From NCBI RefSeq assembly GCF_041381155.1, contig NC_091138.1, positions 36,945,604 to 37,009,603 on the forward strand: a DNA stretch of 64,000 bases, read 5' to 3'. Position 1 is the stretch's first letter. Every line of letters starts with the position of its first letter. Shown here piece by piece: positions 1 to 12,653 of this stretch. The stretch is from Argopecten irradians. Its lineage: Eukaryota; Mollusca; Bivalvia; Pectinida; Pectinidae. The notes below the pieces were generated by a model. That model was not told where the DNA came from. It worked only from the letters and a program-made list of their open reading frames with translations, and searched no databases. The position numbers and the translations under genes are program-made.

Positions 1-1546
1 CTTTCAATCCATTATTAGCTCAATCCTGTATTAAAAAAAATATATTTTAAATGAAATAGACTGTAGATTAATGACTATCATAATTTTTGCTTTTTATAGA
101 ATAATGCAGATTAGTGTGCATCACGGACATCAGAATAAAATGAAATTGGTATGTACCTGGTATAAAGTCGTGCTTATGTATTTTCTGCAACTAAATGTAA
201 TCAGCATGAGCATATGATTGTGTGTTAACCCTGTTGGAGATTATTAGCTGCCCTTGGAGAAAGTAAATTAGTCGTTTTCTATAACTTCTTGTGTAGCCTT
301 CATCGTACAGCTCTGATAATAGATAGTCTATTGGTGTGTTGTGTTATGTCAAACTACCTAAAGCATCTCCGGTGTATCAGATGGGATTGTGTAGCCATTG
401 AAAAATGTTGTATATTATTAAAGTGTTAAGCAGATGATTTAAGTCTTGTGAGTTTTCTTTCAAGAGATATTTCTTCATTTGTACACTAGTAAAGTGTTCA
501 ACATAAAATGAATACATATACTAGAAATATTTGATAACACAAGTTTAAACGTCCATCAGAATATTGAATGGTGCAGGAAATGTAGCCATAGAATAGATTC
601 TAACAAAAATATTTTCAGTTACCATAATTCTATATATATTATCAATAGTGATACAATTAGGTTGAATTGAAATAAAACCTTCAAGGCTTGGGAAAATACA
701 TATACCATATTTAACTTTATTTCAGTAATCTCAAATCATATCCATGAAAGAAATGTCCATTTCATAGGCGATTTTTATGAACCACATTCAGCATTTCATA
801 TGGTATGCATTCTGATATATCAGAGTTACTTCCCCTTGCCAGGAATTGTGACAATTTGACGGCTCATATCATGTGTACAAGAAATGTTGTACTGTAAATG
901 GGCCAAAACATTAGACAGCTGTCCTGGTGAAAAACATTAATATAAATTAACACAGTAAAAATGTATTAATATGATTTTAATTAAAATTTGGCAGATAAAT
1001 TATTATCAAAAATAAAAATTTTCCAAAACAAAAGAAATATTAGCATAGATTGAAATATAAGTGTATATATAATTAATATCCCACAAGTGTTTTTGGTCTC
1101 ATTTTTTTTTTTATTTTAACATACAAGCATTCAAGGTTTTCAATAAAAATTGCATCAGTTACCTCTCTCATATAGTTAGACATGTACAAAGTTGTGTCAA
1201 AGCATTTTATCGGTACATTTAATAGTTTATTATGAAGCTATCTAGTACTTGTTGAAACATAAACCATTACCATCTAAACAGGCTTAATTATAAGTTTCTA
1301 CATAAACGTATTTGTACTGGAGATCATGTCTGTAACATTGCATCAACTTTCGCTCATGCAGTGTATTACAGAGTTATCTGCCCTTGCGGGTAGATACCGA
1401 TTGTTATGTCATGTTTTTGCGGGTACAATATCATATTTTTGGAGGAAAATGACGTAATTTGTGCTCATAATATCCTGAGGTCACAATCGATACCTACCTA
1501 AATTTCCTCTCAAATAAATGAAATAAATATATGGTTACCATTGGTA
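1..1546. other. Intergenic, no gene seen
   Basis: AT-rich sequence with poly(A/T) runs. I found no reading frame or splice pattern that looks like a gene. Confidence 0.5.
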
Positions 1547-1946
1547 ATTTAAAGCGAATAGTCGGGCAAAGGAAACCAGTCTAAATACGTTCTTTGGCCT
1601 TCCAAAAGTCCTTGTATACCATAATGTTGGTCAAGTTCCGCTTACGGTGTCCAGTTTTGACCATTGAAATTATAGGGAAGCCCCATGTAAATTTAGCACA
1701 GTTCTAAATATAAATTCGCCTAACTCTTTGAAAACGAGGCTGCATGGATGTGCGTTAAGAGTGAACTGCAATGATAGCCGGTCGGGAAGACGTATTAGGA
1801 TTCCTATAATATATATTAATTTCTTCGCATACAGAGCAATTTTGATAGGAGTTTTTATTTTTCTATTTCATAAGAAATTATACAGGATGTATTAACACCA
1901 TTTTTACCGACTTAAGCCTTTGTTTGTCCGACTATTCGCTTTAAAT
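1547..1946. repeat. MITE-like element, 400 bp, terminal inverted repeats
   Basis: The left end (AAAGCGAATAGTCGGGCAAA) reappears inverted at the right end (GTCCGACTATTCGCTTT). The outer 17 or so bases match closely, with an AAAGG/CCTTT core inside. There is no internal reading frame, so this looks like a non-autonomous DNA transposon. No clear target-site duplication is visible. Confidence 0.75.
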
Positions 1947-3447
1947 GTTACACAGTAGCACTCAATGGATAGTTTGAAAATAACAACAGAATATGAATAT
2001 GCAAGCTTGTATTAAACATAACAGTATGAAAGAGAGAAAATATGGTTACATCAAATTTTAAATCTAAACATTCATCTTTCAGCTTTTCACATTAGTTTTT
2101 GAGTATAAAATATCGGAGCAAAACTGGGCCCTTTATTTTGATTATTAAATTGTCTCTGCTCTGTTCATACAGTTGTATATAGTACTATAAAAGGTTGAGT
2201 TTTATGTTATGATAGCTAATTTTGCATTATCTACATCTCTGTATTTCTTTAGAGATTCATGGAATTCAGAAATTAGAAATGATCTCTACAAAATAGGAAT
2301 ACCTTGTCAAAGACATTGCACATCTGAACCATTTTCAACATTGACATTTATACATCATCTTTCAAAATGGATAAATCTTTTCATCTTTCAAGTCACTATC
2401 AACAAATGCATTAAACGTAATTACATATACATGTATACATATGTACATCTTGGTTGTATTATGAAAAAGTTATTCCCAAAATTAATATTAAACAAAAATG
2501 CATTAAGCCTCAATCTGCAAGTATAGTGTCACCATTGTAATCTACATGATATATATATTCCAATTATACATTTCTCATACCAAAATATCAATCATGTACA
2601 CATTGTATTACATGTATAATAACCAGCCATGCAGATATCCAAAACACAAATTTATACATAAGATGCCACTCGATCTATTTCACAATTTGCACAATCCATA
2701 CATCATCCGAACACACTTCTGTAATAATATCCCTGGAAGTGAATAATATAACAAAATGTACTTGATTATGCAAAACAAAAGACACTATATATTTGGTTCT
2801 TTCTGACATTTCCTAAGTCACCTATACATGCCATCTTCTTTTCCTGCAGATGAATCTATTTAAAGCCATAACACATCTATTCTGTAAATCACCTATTCTG
2901 GTTTTTTTTATATTCCTTGGTAAGCCTTTTTCAGAGTAGTTCTTGTGACATTTAATTGTGATAGTATACTGAGCTTACTGTACAGTTCTCTAAAGAAATC
3001 TACAAAATTTTTTGCCCCATGCCAACTTATAGTATTACCTGCTCACAAGATCAGATATTTAAACTCTCATTTAAAAAATCCCACAATTAAAAACGAAAAA
3101 TAAATAAGTACTGAAATAAATAAAGACTTCGGAAAGAAATATATAAGGTGTTATGAAGTCACAGACATAGTCTCAATTTCTCGAAACAATTTTACATAAC
3201 AAAGTAATTAAAAATCATAGCATGACTTAAGTCAAAAATTTGCACACAAGTTATATAAGGAGAAAAACTTCAGTTTTGACTTAAGTCTGTACTTTTGTTT
3301 GGAGAAATCAGAGCCTGGGGAAAGACTTATTCTATCTAATTAGAACCCTACAGAATAATCCCAAAAGTGTAAGCTGTATTTCCCAGCTAGCGTCCATGCC
3401 AATATATTGGTGAAAGTTGAGTGTGAGATTGCTGGATTTCTGATTTC
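1947..3447. other. Non-coding, probably includes the PMM 3' UTR
   Basis: This stretch lies downstream of the phosphomannomutase stop codon, which is read leftward. The ORFs here are AT-rich with low-complexity translations and I do not believe them. The 3' UTR and polyadenylation site of the gene should be at the right side; I cannot fix the site. Confidence 0.4.
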
Positions 3448-6400
3448 TCAGTCTTTGAAGAACAGTTCTGAGACTTGTTTGATGGTATCCTTTGGATTGG
3501 CTACTTTGTGTCCTATCGTCCTTGGATCACTATATATCTCATGGTCATTGCCACCCTGGAACAGATTCCAATAAATTTGTTTAACATTCATTAGGTGACA
3601 GAGTACAGTGTTCAGACATATATTACCACTAGCCCCCCACCTCTGGGTTTCAAGTTTAAATCCTTTGAGGGGCAGTTGCTAGGTACTGGTCATGACTGTA
3701 TGTCAGTGGTTTTACTCCGGTACTCCAGCTTTCATCAACCATATAACCTAACATGTCCTTAAATGACTCTGGTTATATATAAGACTTTAAAACAAACAAA
3801 ACAAATAACATTCATTTACTATGCATCTTTGATTTTATAAAAACAACAACTTTGTATTATACCAACAACTGAAACCTGTTTTTAACCGATATTAAATGAA
3901 TTTTTAAAACTCTCTCAGACTTAAATGTACCTTTTACATAGACTTTTTCTTAAATGACATTCGTATGATAACAAACAATTAATTTCCATATAAATTCACA
4001 CTCAATAAACTTACTGGATCTGTTTTATCACCAAAGAAGTGTATTGTCTTGTAGTTTCCCTTCTCTATGAACTTAAGACAGAAAGTTTTGTCCCATCCTA
4101 CAGGGTAGACGTCAATGCTGATTTGGCCTCCAATGGCAAATACCAGACCATCGTCAGGGAATGCTTCTCTCAGGGCAGTCTGAAACTTTTCTCTCATTTT
4201 GTGTTCCTGAAATTCAAAGTAAGCATAAGAATGGTCTTGTATCCTAAAAGCTTTATAACATAATCTTAAATAGTTTAAAGTTATCACTTAGAATTTTTGA
4301 AAATTAAAAAAAAAACAAGACCTTTGACCTTGAGGTCTAGGTCAAATTAACCTTTCAACAATGCACTGCAATTCAGCTTTTACAAGATTACTGCAGCTTT
4401 ACAGGGATATCTATATATCAATTTTGATTGTAATCACATGGCCAAGAATCCCTGAAACATCCTAAATATCTAACACAAACACAACAAAATATGTGTATTT
4501 ATACATTTGTATTTCCATGAGCATGGGAGATTAAGAAGTTCTTACTTATACATTAATTTTTGTAATTATCAATTGTCTTACATTTTTGTATGGATGTTAA
4601 TGTAATTCTTTTAGCAGTAATAATATTGCACTAACCTTATCATATGCCGCAAACTCAAGCCTCTCCTTCTGTGAACAGCTTCTACCAACTGGACAAATGT
4701 TGATCATACTACTGCGGAATTCAAAGAATGTTCCTCTGTAAAGTCAAAGAATCAACATCCTTTTTACTTATTGTTTTTTTTCTTAAAATAAACATAATAA
4801 TACTAAAATTAATTAAAACAAGAGGCCCATGGGCCTTAACGATCACCTGAGTTAGAATATATAATTAAACAAATAATGGAACAAATTAAAGACATATAAA
4901 CACTATATGCTGGGCCTTGAAGTTGGTCAGTGATTTATAAATTTGACTTTTTAGACTATGAAGAGTATTTGCTTCCATCAAACCTGTGAATTTAGAGGTA
5001 TTTTTTGAAATTTTAATCATTTTGATCCTGTTTTGCCCGCCCTCTGGTCCCCCAGGGGGTCATCGAGGATGGATATGGATGTTAAAATGCTTTATCTCAG
5101 GATAATAATAATTCTAATCAAGTATGACTCATTTCCTACGAAAATTGGGCAAATAATGTTCACAAATATGTTTTTCCTATATAAACTATAGTAAACTTGA
5201 CCCCTCCCCAGGGGGTAAAGTGAGACCCCAAGGTCATATAATTCACAATTTCTTTTAAAAACATCTTGAGACCTTTCCATCTATAATTATTTGATTCTAC
5301 TGTATCCAGAATTTTAGAAGATTTTTGAAGTTTTAGCCTATTTGACCCTTTTTTAGCCCCGCCCCTCTGCCCCCAGGGGGTCGGCCAGGACCAATGTGGA
5401 TATGATATTTAAATGCTATCTCAGGCTAATAATTCTAACCAAGATTGACTCGTTTCCAATGAAAAATTGAGCAAAACATGCTCATAAATGTGTTTTTCCT
5501 ATATAAACTATAGTAAACTTGACCCCCTCCCCAAGGGGAAACAGGAGACCCCAGGGTCCATATAATTTACAATTTTTATAAACAAACTTTAAGACCTTTT
5601 CATCTATAAAGTGTATTTGTTTATACCATTTCCAGAACTTTAAAAGAATATTTTTGAAGTTTTAGCCTATTTGACCTTTTTTGGCCCCGCCCCACTGCCC
5701 CCAGGGGGTCGGCCTGGACCAATATGGATATGATATTAAAATGCTATCTCAGGCTAATAATTCTAACCAAGTTTGACTTATTTCCAATGAAAATTGAGCA
5801 AAACATGCTCATAAATGTGTTTTCCCTATATAAACTATAGTAAACTTGACCCCCTCCCCAGGGGGAAACGTGAGACCCCAGGGTCATATAATTCACAATT
5901 TTTGTAAAGGACCTTAAGACCTTTCTATTTATGAAAAGTATTTGATTCTACCATTTCCAGAACTTCAGAAGAAGATTTTTGAAGTTTTAGCCTATTTGAC
6001 CCCTTTTGACCCCGCCCCCTAAGGCCCCTGGGGTCAGTCATTAGAAAATTTGTTAATAGGATTAAATGGCCCCATCTCATACTGATAATTCTGACAACAT
6101 TTGACTCATTTCCTATTACAAATGTCCAAATAATGCGCAAAAATGTGTTTTTCCCAATATAATCTATAGTAAACTTAACCCCCTCCTCCCAGGGGGAAAC
6201 TAGAGACCCCAGGGTCATATAATTCACAATTTTTGTAAAGGACCTTAAGACCTTTCTATCTATGAAGAGTATTGATTCTACCACATCTGTGAGTAGAGAA
6301 GAAGATTTTTGAAATTTTACTCAATTTTACTCCCTTTGGCTCCTCCCACAGCCCCCTGGGGGGTGGGGACCATATAATTCACAATTTTGATTTGCCTTAA

Positions 6401-9400
6401 TGCCTTAGAAGGTTTGTGCAAAATTTCATTGAAATTGCTTCAGCAGTTTTACGGTAACGACGCACGACGACGACGGACAAAAGGCGATTAGAATAGGTCA
6501 CTTGAGACTTTGTCTCAGGTGACCTAAAAATTACATTCTTTCTAATGTAGTCAAAATTAACCTGGGCCCAGTTTCATTTTCATGATCATTCCAGAACTTT
6601 AAGGAAGTTCTAACTTTAAATTCCTCATAGAAAAGCATATAGCAGAAGACAAGAAGAAAATCTTAAGGAGTCTATCTTTAAATCTGTAATGCTTTTCTAA
6701 GGAGAATTTTAAGTTGAAGGATTTTTTTAAATTAAAGGAATGTTCATAAAATTGGGCCCAGTGCTATCAATTTTAACTTGATTGATACACAAAATATGGG
6801 TTGATGGAACCACAACACACGATTTATACATGGATTGTTAGTGAGGACTCTGTATATCAAGAATGTCTATGATTTCAACATCCTAGAATGTTGTGCCTTC
6901 ACTGTCCAGAGTAAATGAGTGAAATTTACTAAATAACTGTATTTGAGGATTAGAAAAGCTTCACCAGATATTGTGCAGGATCAATGGAATTGGAAGAGAT
7001 GTCATATTTATTTTCAGTACTCGTATCGTTAAGGTCTTACCTTTTTGCTGGCAATTTAATATCTGACATGTACTTCATGGCAAAATTGATTACTTTCTGT
7101 AACTTTTCTTCTCCAGCATAATTCAGAAGGTCCTGAAAAAGGTAATTGAAAAGTTACTATAAAGTTCTATTGAAAAATAGATTTGTATCATTTGTTGAAA
7201 TATTTGCATCTGTTTAAATCCTATGAACAATTTCATTATCAGAATTATGGTTTCAATAATATTCCGACCTAACAAAAGAGTTGTTATATATGGAATATCT
7301 TACATGTTGAATTTCAATCGCAATATGATTCTAAAAGTATTGAAAAGAATTGAAGTATAATCACTGGCAGTCTGATTAAAGTACAGATACTTTATTATCA
7401 CTAACAAGGTACGTTTCATAAGAGGATCTAACAACATCCCACTAGGGGTCACATTCTATCTGGTGACCTTTGAAAAATGGCCAATCAAATTGCTACTTTC
7501 AGAATCTTGACTGGGGAAGAAATAGTTTGAAAAAGCTTTCCAAATTATTTTCGTGTACATAGTAATCTTGTCCAAAGAACACAACAAAGCTAAATGTATA
7601 TGTATACTGGGACGAAATGGCGTTATCAATTGACGTAGCAATGTGCAGAAAATGAATTTGATCTGAAGTACACATGGTTAAAACGTCATCCGAACATGAC
7701 CCCTTATGGGATGTTGTCAGATCCTCTATTGAACGGAGAAGTTATAAGGATCTGTATTTTAATCAGATTGACTCACTGGTCTGAACAAGTCAACATTTGA
7801 ATGAAATTTCATGTTCCTGACATTATATTTTTACCTCTTGCCCAACTTTTTCTCCATTGTGGTAAGCAACAAGACCATTTTCAGAGAAGACGTAATTAAA
7901 CTTTTTAGTGACAGATTCTGAAAAAAAAAAAAATGGCTGTTATGGTCACATAACTGTAATGTGTTTTTACATGCTAATTTAAGAGTGTATATGTAACTAA
8001 AATGTGTGCAATGGACAAACACTATATATATATTACCCAAAAATGGTGACAAACAAGAATTTTGTCAGTTTTATATTCTAAATAAAATAGTGGAATGAAA
8101 AAAATATATCAGCCTATCAGAAATCCAGATTTATTATGAAAACAAAGGATAAATAATTATTTTCCATTATGCATATTTCAAATGAACAGACAGAACACGT
8201 GTATCACTATATATATATCCACAAAATGATGAAGTACAAATGTAGAAGATTTTCCACATTTAGTAATGCTGTTGTTTTTTCTTACCATTGATGTATCACA
8301 TTTGTTGTTTTATTTCAAAAGTTCAACCGATATCCTAGTTTTAGTATTATCTGCACATATTAAAATGATGATTTTGGCCACATTACCATTTGATTTGGGA
8401 TCCTGCATCTGTTCCTCTATCTTTACCAGATCTGAACCCCCGACTAGAGCCACGTCGACTTTACTCTTTAATTTCTGGAGAAATTCCTCCATATCTGGTT
8501 GAATTTTCTGCAGGCAAATAAAAAAAATAATACTTGTAATTAAAAAACAATTAATTATATCACCATCACTTGTACAATATACTGTGTATTCTGTATTAGA
8601 ATTTCAAAATGTGGCCATCCTCAGGTATAATACATGTATGTACATTTGTACATATGGAAAGATAAACCAGCTACCGTATTTGACCCAATAAGCGCTCAGA
8701 GCATATAAAAAAAAATTGAAAAAAAAATGAAAAAAAAAAGAAATAAATAAAAAAAAGGTGCTCAATAAGATAAAATTATTGCAAACCTATACAGTTTTGG
8801 TTTTTATTTACACCCGGGCAATTGAAATTGAGGCTTCAAAAGGAGGAGTGGTGCTTATAGTATAGTGATTAATCATTTCCCACACTTTTAAAACAGCATT
8901 ATTAGATGATGCAATAGGAAATTATTTTTCGTCACACAGCGTACATGTCTTGAATTATATTGTACTGTACATGTATTTATAATGAAGTATGACAGGTATA
9001 ATCTATTTAAAAACATAATCATGGGGATTTATCATTAGAATTTTTACTTGACATGTATGTCTATCTATATAAAGTTTTATATGCTTGGACAAATTTGTTG
9101 CGGAAACATGGTGAACTACATTGTACATGGTATAACAGTTAGACATAACACAGCTACTGTAATGATCATGAGATATACAGTATACTGTGTATAGATATAC
9201 ATTTGTAAGTTTAAACACTGCATGACAAACAGACACAGAAGCAAACAGTCAAACATGTTAACTGTTAGACAAGACTACACCAAACACTAGCACATGTCGG
9301 TTGGGTCCGATGAAAATAACTCATTTATTAGCGACATTGATAATCTTTCCCACGTGGAAATGAATTAAGTTTAATCTGTCTAACTTCATTCATAGCTTAC

Positions 9401-9472
9401 AAGACGTGGTTCCGTGAGTGTTCCGTCGACATCAAAAACACAAATAGTGGACGTGTCACGTTGCGAAGCCAT
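3448..9472 (-). CDS. pmm2: Phosphomannomutase (PMM2-like), seven exons, complete
   Basis: Converts mannose-6-phosphate to mannose-1-phosphate in the cytosol, feeding GDP-mannose for N-glycosylation and GPI anchors (family knowledge). Coding exons on the minus strand: 9472-9401, 8507-8387, 7917-7835, 7132-7041, 4735-4636, 4206-4015, 3555-3448. Borders are GT/AG, phases are consistent, and the total of 768 nt gives 255 residues (human PMM2 has 246). Visible motifs in order: the HAD nucleophile loop DVDGTLT (Asp14/Asp16), the cap segment [26 protein letters not shown], the substrate-binding stretch RGTFFEFR...[14 protein letters not shown] including the arginine equivalent to human R141, [15 protein letters not shown], and [19 protein letters not shown] near the end. 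The start sits in GGCAAGATGGCTTC, a good Kozak context that also resembles a YY1 site. No frameshift or missing catalytic residue was seen. Introns carry several repeats, the largest in the intron between 4736 and 7040. Confidence 0.96.
3615..3770 (-). repeat. SINE-like dispersed repeat, copy 1
   Basis: Read on the minus strand, this resembles 54575-54755. Shared blocks are a GGAGTACCGGAGTAAAACCAC-like stretch, a GTCATGACCAGTACCTAGCAACTGCCCC-like stretch and a final CAGAGGTGG. It lies in the last PMM intron. The class (SINE or 3' end of a LINE) is uncertain. Confidence 0.55.
4819..6530. repeat. AAGAGGCCC dispersed repeat, copy 1, with internal tandem units
   Basis: Begins CAAGAGGCCCATGGGCCTTA followed by GATCACCTGAG and ends with GTCTCAGGTGACCTAAAA, so TCACCTGAG is inverted at the two ends. 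Between lie about four imperfect tandem units of roughly 310-330 bp. They are marked by the recurring phrases GACCTTTCTATCTATGAA, CCCCCAGGGGGTC and AACTATAGTAAACTTGACCC, near 5270, 5593, 5919 and 6250. It sits in a PMM intron and has no coding content. A second copy is at 12654-14019. Confidence 0.8.
6562..6761. repeat. MITE-like element, 200 bp, in a PMM intron
   Basis: Starts CTGGGCCCAGTTTCATTTTC and ends ATAAAATTGGGCCCAG. The GGAATG/CATTCC blocks just inside are also inverted. A partial relative of its right half lies at about 44640-44762. Confidence 0.65.
8671..8866. repeat. Possible MITE with poly(A)-rich centre
   Basis: The left end CTACCGTATTTGACCCAATA plus AGCGC, and the right end GGTGCTTATAGTATAG, look like the imperfect inverted ends of a widespread invertebrate repeat. 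The centre is A-rich. It lies in the first PMM intron. Boundaries are approximate. Confidence 0.35.
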
Positions 9473-9620
9473 CTTGCCGGTTGCAAACTGTAAACTAACT
9501 TAGAGTTACTCCCCTTTAAATTACAGGGGATAAAAATGGTATTCTAGCCGAACATCAAAACGGACCAGCAATAATATAATTATAACGCGATTAGGATAAA
9601 TTATTTAAGTTTCGAATGCT

Positions 9621-10138
9621 TTAAAGTTATATGTGCCGTAACTGGACGAAAATTTTGACATGTTATTTTTTCTTCATTAATCTATTGAAAACCGTAAGGT
9701 TTGATGAATTAAGCCGTGAAAATCATTCAAATGGTTCCAGATGTCTGACAAACGTTAGTTGCAACACAGAATTTAAGTACTGTAAAATTGTTGGTTTTAA
9801 TGCCTTATGTATGTTTATATGGAAACATACCCGCAGAAATCACTTTACAATGACTAATAACATTATAAAAATGCTAAATGAAATTGTAGACCACGATTTG
9901 GCTTTATGGTCCGACCGTATGTACTCATTTCACTTCACTATATACAGTATGTACATATAATGATTTTTGGCAGAACTGCCAAAAATCATTTTCAGCTCAT
10001 ATATGTACTCGTAAAATTAAAACGTAAGCATTGAAAATACTGCAATTCTCAAAATGTTGGTAACTTTTGGTAACAAATAACATATCAAAAGCTCATCTTG
10101 ATTCGTGAGTATGAAAAATACGGCACATATAACTTTAA
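9621..10138. repeat. Inverted-repeat element, 518 bp, with a central hairpin
   Basis: The 20-base end TTAAAGTTATATGTGCCGTA at 9621-9640 is present perfectly inverted at 10119-10138. A perfect 15-base-arm hairpin (AATGATTTTTGGCAG, AA, then the inverse) lies at 9959-9990. The ORF over 9631-9960 starts in the terminal repeat and is not believable as a gene. Interpreted as a non-autonomous DNA element just upstream of the PMM promoter. Confidence 0.75.
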
Positions 10139-10289
10139 TAAATTTGAATAAATTACTTCTTATATAACATATCTGCGTATTTTATTTTGATTGTGACCTT
10201 ATTTTGGTACAAAAAAAAAAAAAAAACAAAAACAAAAAAACAACAACAAACAAAATCGGAGCAAATAACAGTGCATCCTCGATACTCCA

Positions 10290-11816
10290 GGGCTTCCGAT
10301 CATTTACTATCTCTACACATGTTTATTTGGATTTTAGCAGGGCCTTTAACAAAGTGTCACATACAATGACGTATCTCACTTATAAATCCTTGGTCATATA
10401 GCTACACTTCTCATTCACAAACTAGAGTTCTATGGAATTAAAAGCAAACTATTGCCATGGATACGTGAGTTTCTATCGGGATTAAACCAAAGAGTAACCA
10501 ACTGGAACCAGTTCTTAGACCAAAAAGTCAAAAGTGGAGTACCAAATGGAATATGTCCTCGGACCCATATTATTTCTAATATATGTGAACGATATGGTAC
10601 GTCTTGACCGGTCAATAGTTTCTGAGGATTTGTACATTTGTAACGATTCTCAATCAATTGCATATGATAACAGTCGAAATTACTTTATTTACATTTATAT
10701 TGAGAGCCAGGCACATGTAACAATACAGCTTAAAAGATGGTAACAATAGAATCCAGCTAGGAAAAACAAATAGGCCTACTGTAGTGAGAAAGATCTGGGT
10801 GTCACAGTGGACAACACATTGAAATTCACAAATCAATTCAATAAAGCTACACCAAAGGGAAATCAAGTCATGGATATCATCTTCAGAACCTTCACATCTC
10901 TTGACAACCAAACCTTCACAACTCTATATTCAATTTTCTCTTTGTTTCTGGCTTTCTGATTGGCCCATTCATTTTTTTCATTCAACGATAAAAAAAAAAA
11001 AAAAGAAAAAAAAAATCCGAGAATGGCGCGGAAACCCGACCTTATCGTGACGTCACAATAGAAACATTGACGTTGCGTATCGATTCGGAAAAAATATTCC
11101 CTTGGAAAAAATCAATGGAATCGTACGTATAAACGTACATTTGTATTTCATTTTATAAAGTAGCCTGGAAAATTAATTATAAGCATTGAAGTCACTATTT
11201 TTCTTAATTTCATCGGAGTATGAAATAAATTTTGTTTGCAAACTTTTGTGAGAATCCGCTATGCGGATTCACACAGTTCGCAAACAAAATTTCTTTCATA
11301 CCCCGATGAAATTAAAAAATAATGACTTCAATGCTTAAATACAAGACCATGGTAAGGCCTTATTCGGAATACACAATTGTACTGCTTCATCTAAAAAAAA
11401 AAAAAAAAAAAAAGACATGAAAAAAAAAAATATCCAAAGAAGTGGTATAAAAAGACTGGCCAAAATTAAGGGCCTCTCCTATCCAGATGGATTAAATGTC
11501 CTGGATATCCCAACGCTCTAATACAGAAGGCTAAAGACAGACAAGGTAGAGAAACTATCAACAGAATCCTTATCGTTACAAGTGAGAACATGTGTTCTCC
11601 AATGAGACATACTGGAATAAGAGGACACGAAGAAGAAAAAAAATCGTCAAAAACCCCTTTCGCCTCAATACAGCCAGAAATGATTTCAGTAACAGAATAG
11701 TGGAGACCTGGAATTTTCTCCCAGGTGATGTGGTCAATGTTGACAATTTGAACATTTAAAAAACCATCCCACGAAGCCTCAACCATCAACCTAGGACAAT
11801 ACTTGTATATATACAT
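10290..11816 (+). mobile_element. Fossil CR1/Jockey-type LINE, 5'-truncated and interrupted
   Basis: Reverse-transcriptase pieces appear in order in several frames: YLDFSRAFNKVSH (about 10320-10360), VLGPILFLIYVNDM (about 10548-10590), EKDLGVTVDNTLKF (about 10790-10830), YKTMVRPYSEY (about 11340-11372), QRSGIKRLAKIKGLSY and a final NDFSNRIVETWNFLPGDV (about 11670-11730). These match the palm and thumb order of CR1/Jockey reverse transcriptases. The active-site FADD block is not recognisable and stops are frequent, so it is inactive. A separate foldback element is inserted at 10927-11339. Confidence 0.8.
10927..11339. repeat. Foldback element nested in the LINE fossil
   Basis: The sequence splits a conserved LYK codon run of the fossil LINE and is flanked by TA on both sides, consistent with a TA target duplication. 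The left part carries TCTGATTGGCCC, GAATGGCGCGGAAACCCGAC and the palindrome GTGACGTCAC. The right part (about 11182-11337) is a long imperfect hairpin whose tip is GAATCCGCTATGCGGATTC. A shorter copy lies at 53045-53350. Confidence 0.75.
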
Positions 11817-11819
11817 ACC

Positions 11820-12653
11820 TAAGATATTACCATCAAAGGAAATTAAATAATCGGCATTAAAAAAATATCACCATCAATGTAAATATTACAACATACTAGT
11901 ATCACTATAAGCCGTTCCATTGATGTTGGATTGATGAGAAACTGATGAGAAACCAAATCTTATCATAGACGCTAGGTTTTCAGACTTAAAACGAGGACAG
12001 CAACACACGAAAAAGCGCCAGTCAGATGATGTCGTATACTTGTGATTATCTGATGCAAATGTTATGACCAAAATATAAAAGATATAGATAATAGAACCAG
12101 ATGCTTCGGCAGAGTAACATTCGTACTACCCATATTGTCGAAGAGGGAATTTCGATTTCGATATACCGAAAGTACGATTTACCAGGGTAAAATTAAATTT
12201 CAAATGTTACATTATTGGTTGATAATTACCTGTTAATTCTCGATAGACACCATTTGTTAGCAGACTTCAGCTAATTAAGGCGCATCTTCATGTAGTGTGC
12301 GTGCATTCGAAACTTGAATCTGAATCTTGTGTATTGCTTAAAAAAGCAACTAACACAACAATTTGTCAGAAGAATTTGATTTAATTCAGACCTAATACAA
12401 TTGATAAGATGAACCAATGATTGTAAGCAATGATATGTTATATTATGTTCCCAGTCTCGATGTTGTAGTCTTCAAGTCTTCGTACAGATGTTCGGTGTGG
12501 CAATTAAATCGGGGACTTCCCCCAGTTCGATATTGGATATCATGTACTCCATTGATGAGAGGACTGTATAAAAAGTTAAAAAAAAATATTGTTCAAACCT
12601 TTTATTTATAAGACGCCGAAGCTCAATAATTGATGGATACAGTATATACTTTA
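11820..12653. other. Intergenic, no gene seen
   Basis: No convincing reading frame or element was recognised between the LINE fossil and the next repeat. Confidence 0.4.

Noticed and set aside
9631-9960. 109-codon plus-strand ORF
   Set aside because: It starts in the terminal repeat of the element at 9621-10138 and ends in its hairpin; no motif.
10187-10401. Two overlapping 60-65 codon ORFs beginning in poly(A)
   Set aside because: The N-terminal lysine runs are translation of an A-tract; only the FNKVSH end is meaningful and belongs to the fossil LINE.
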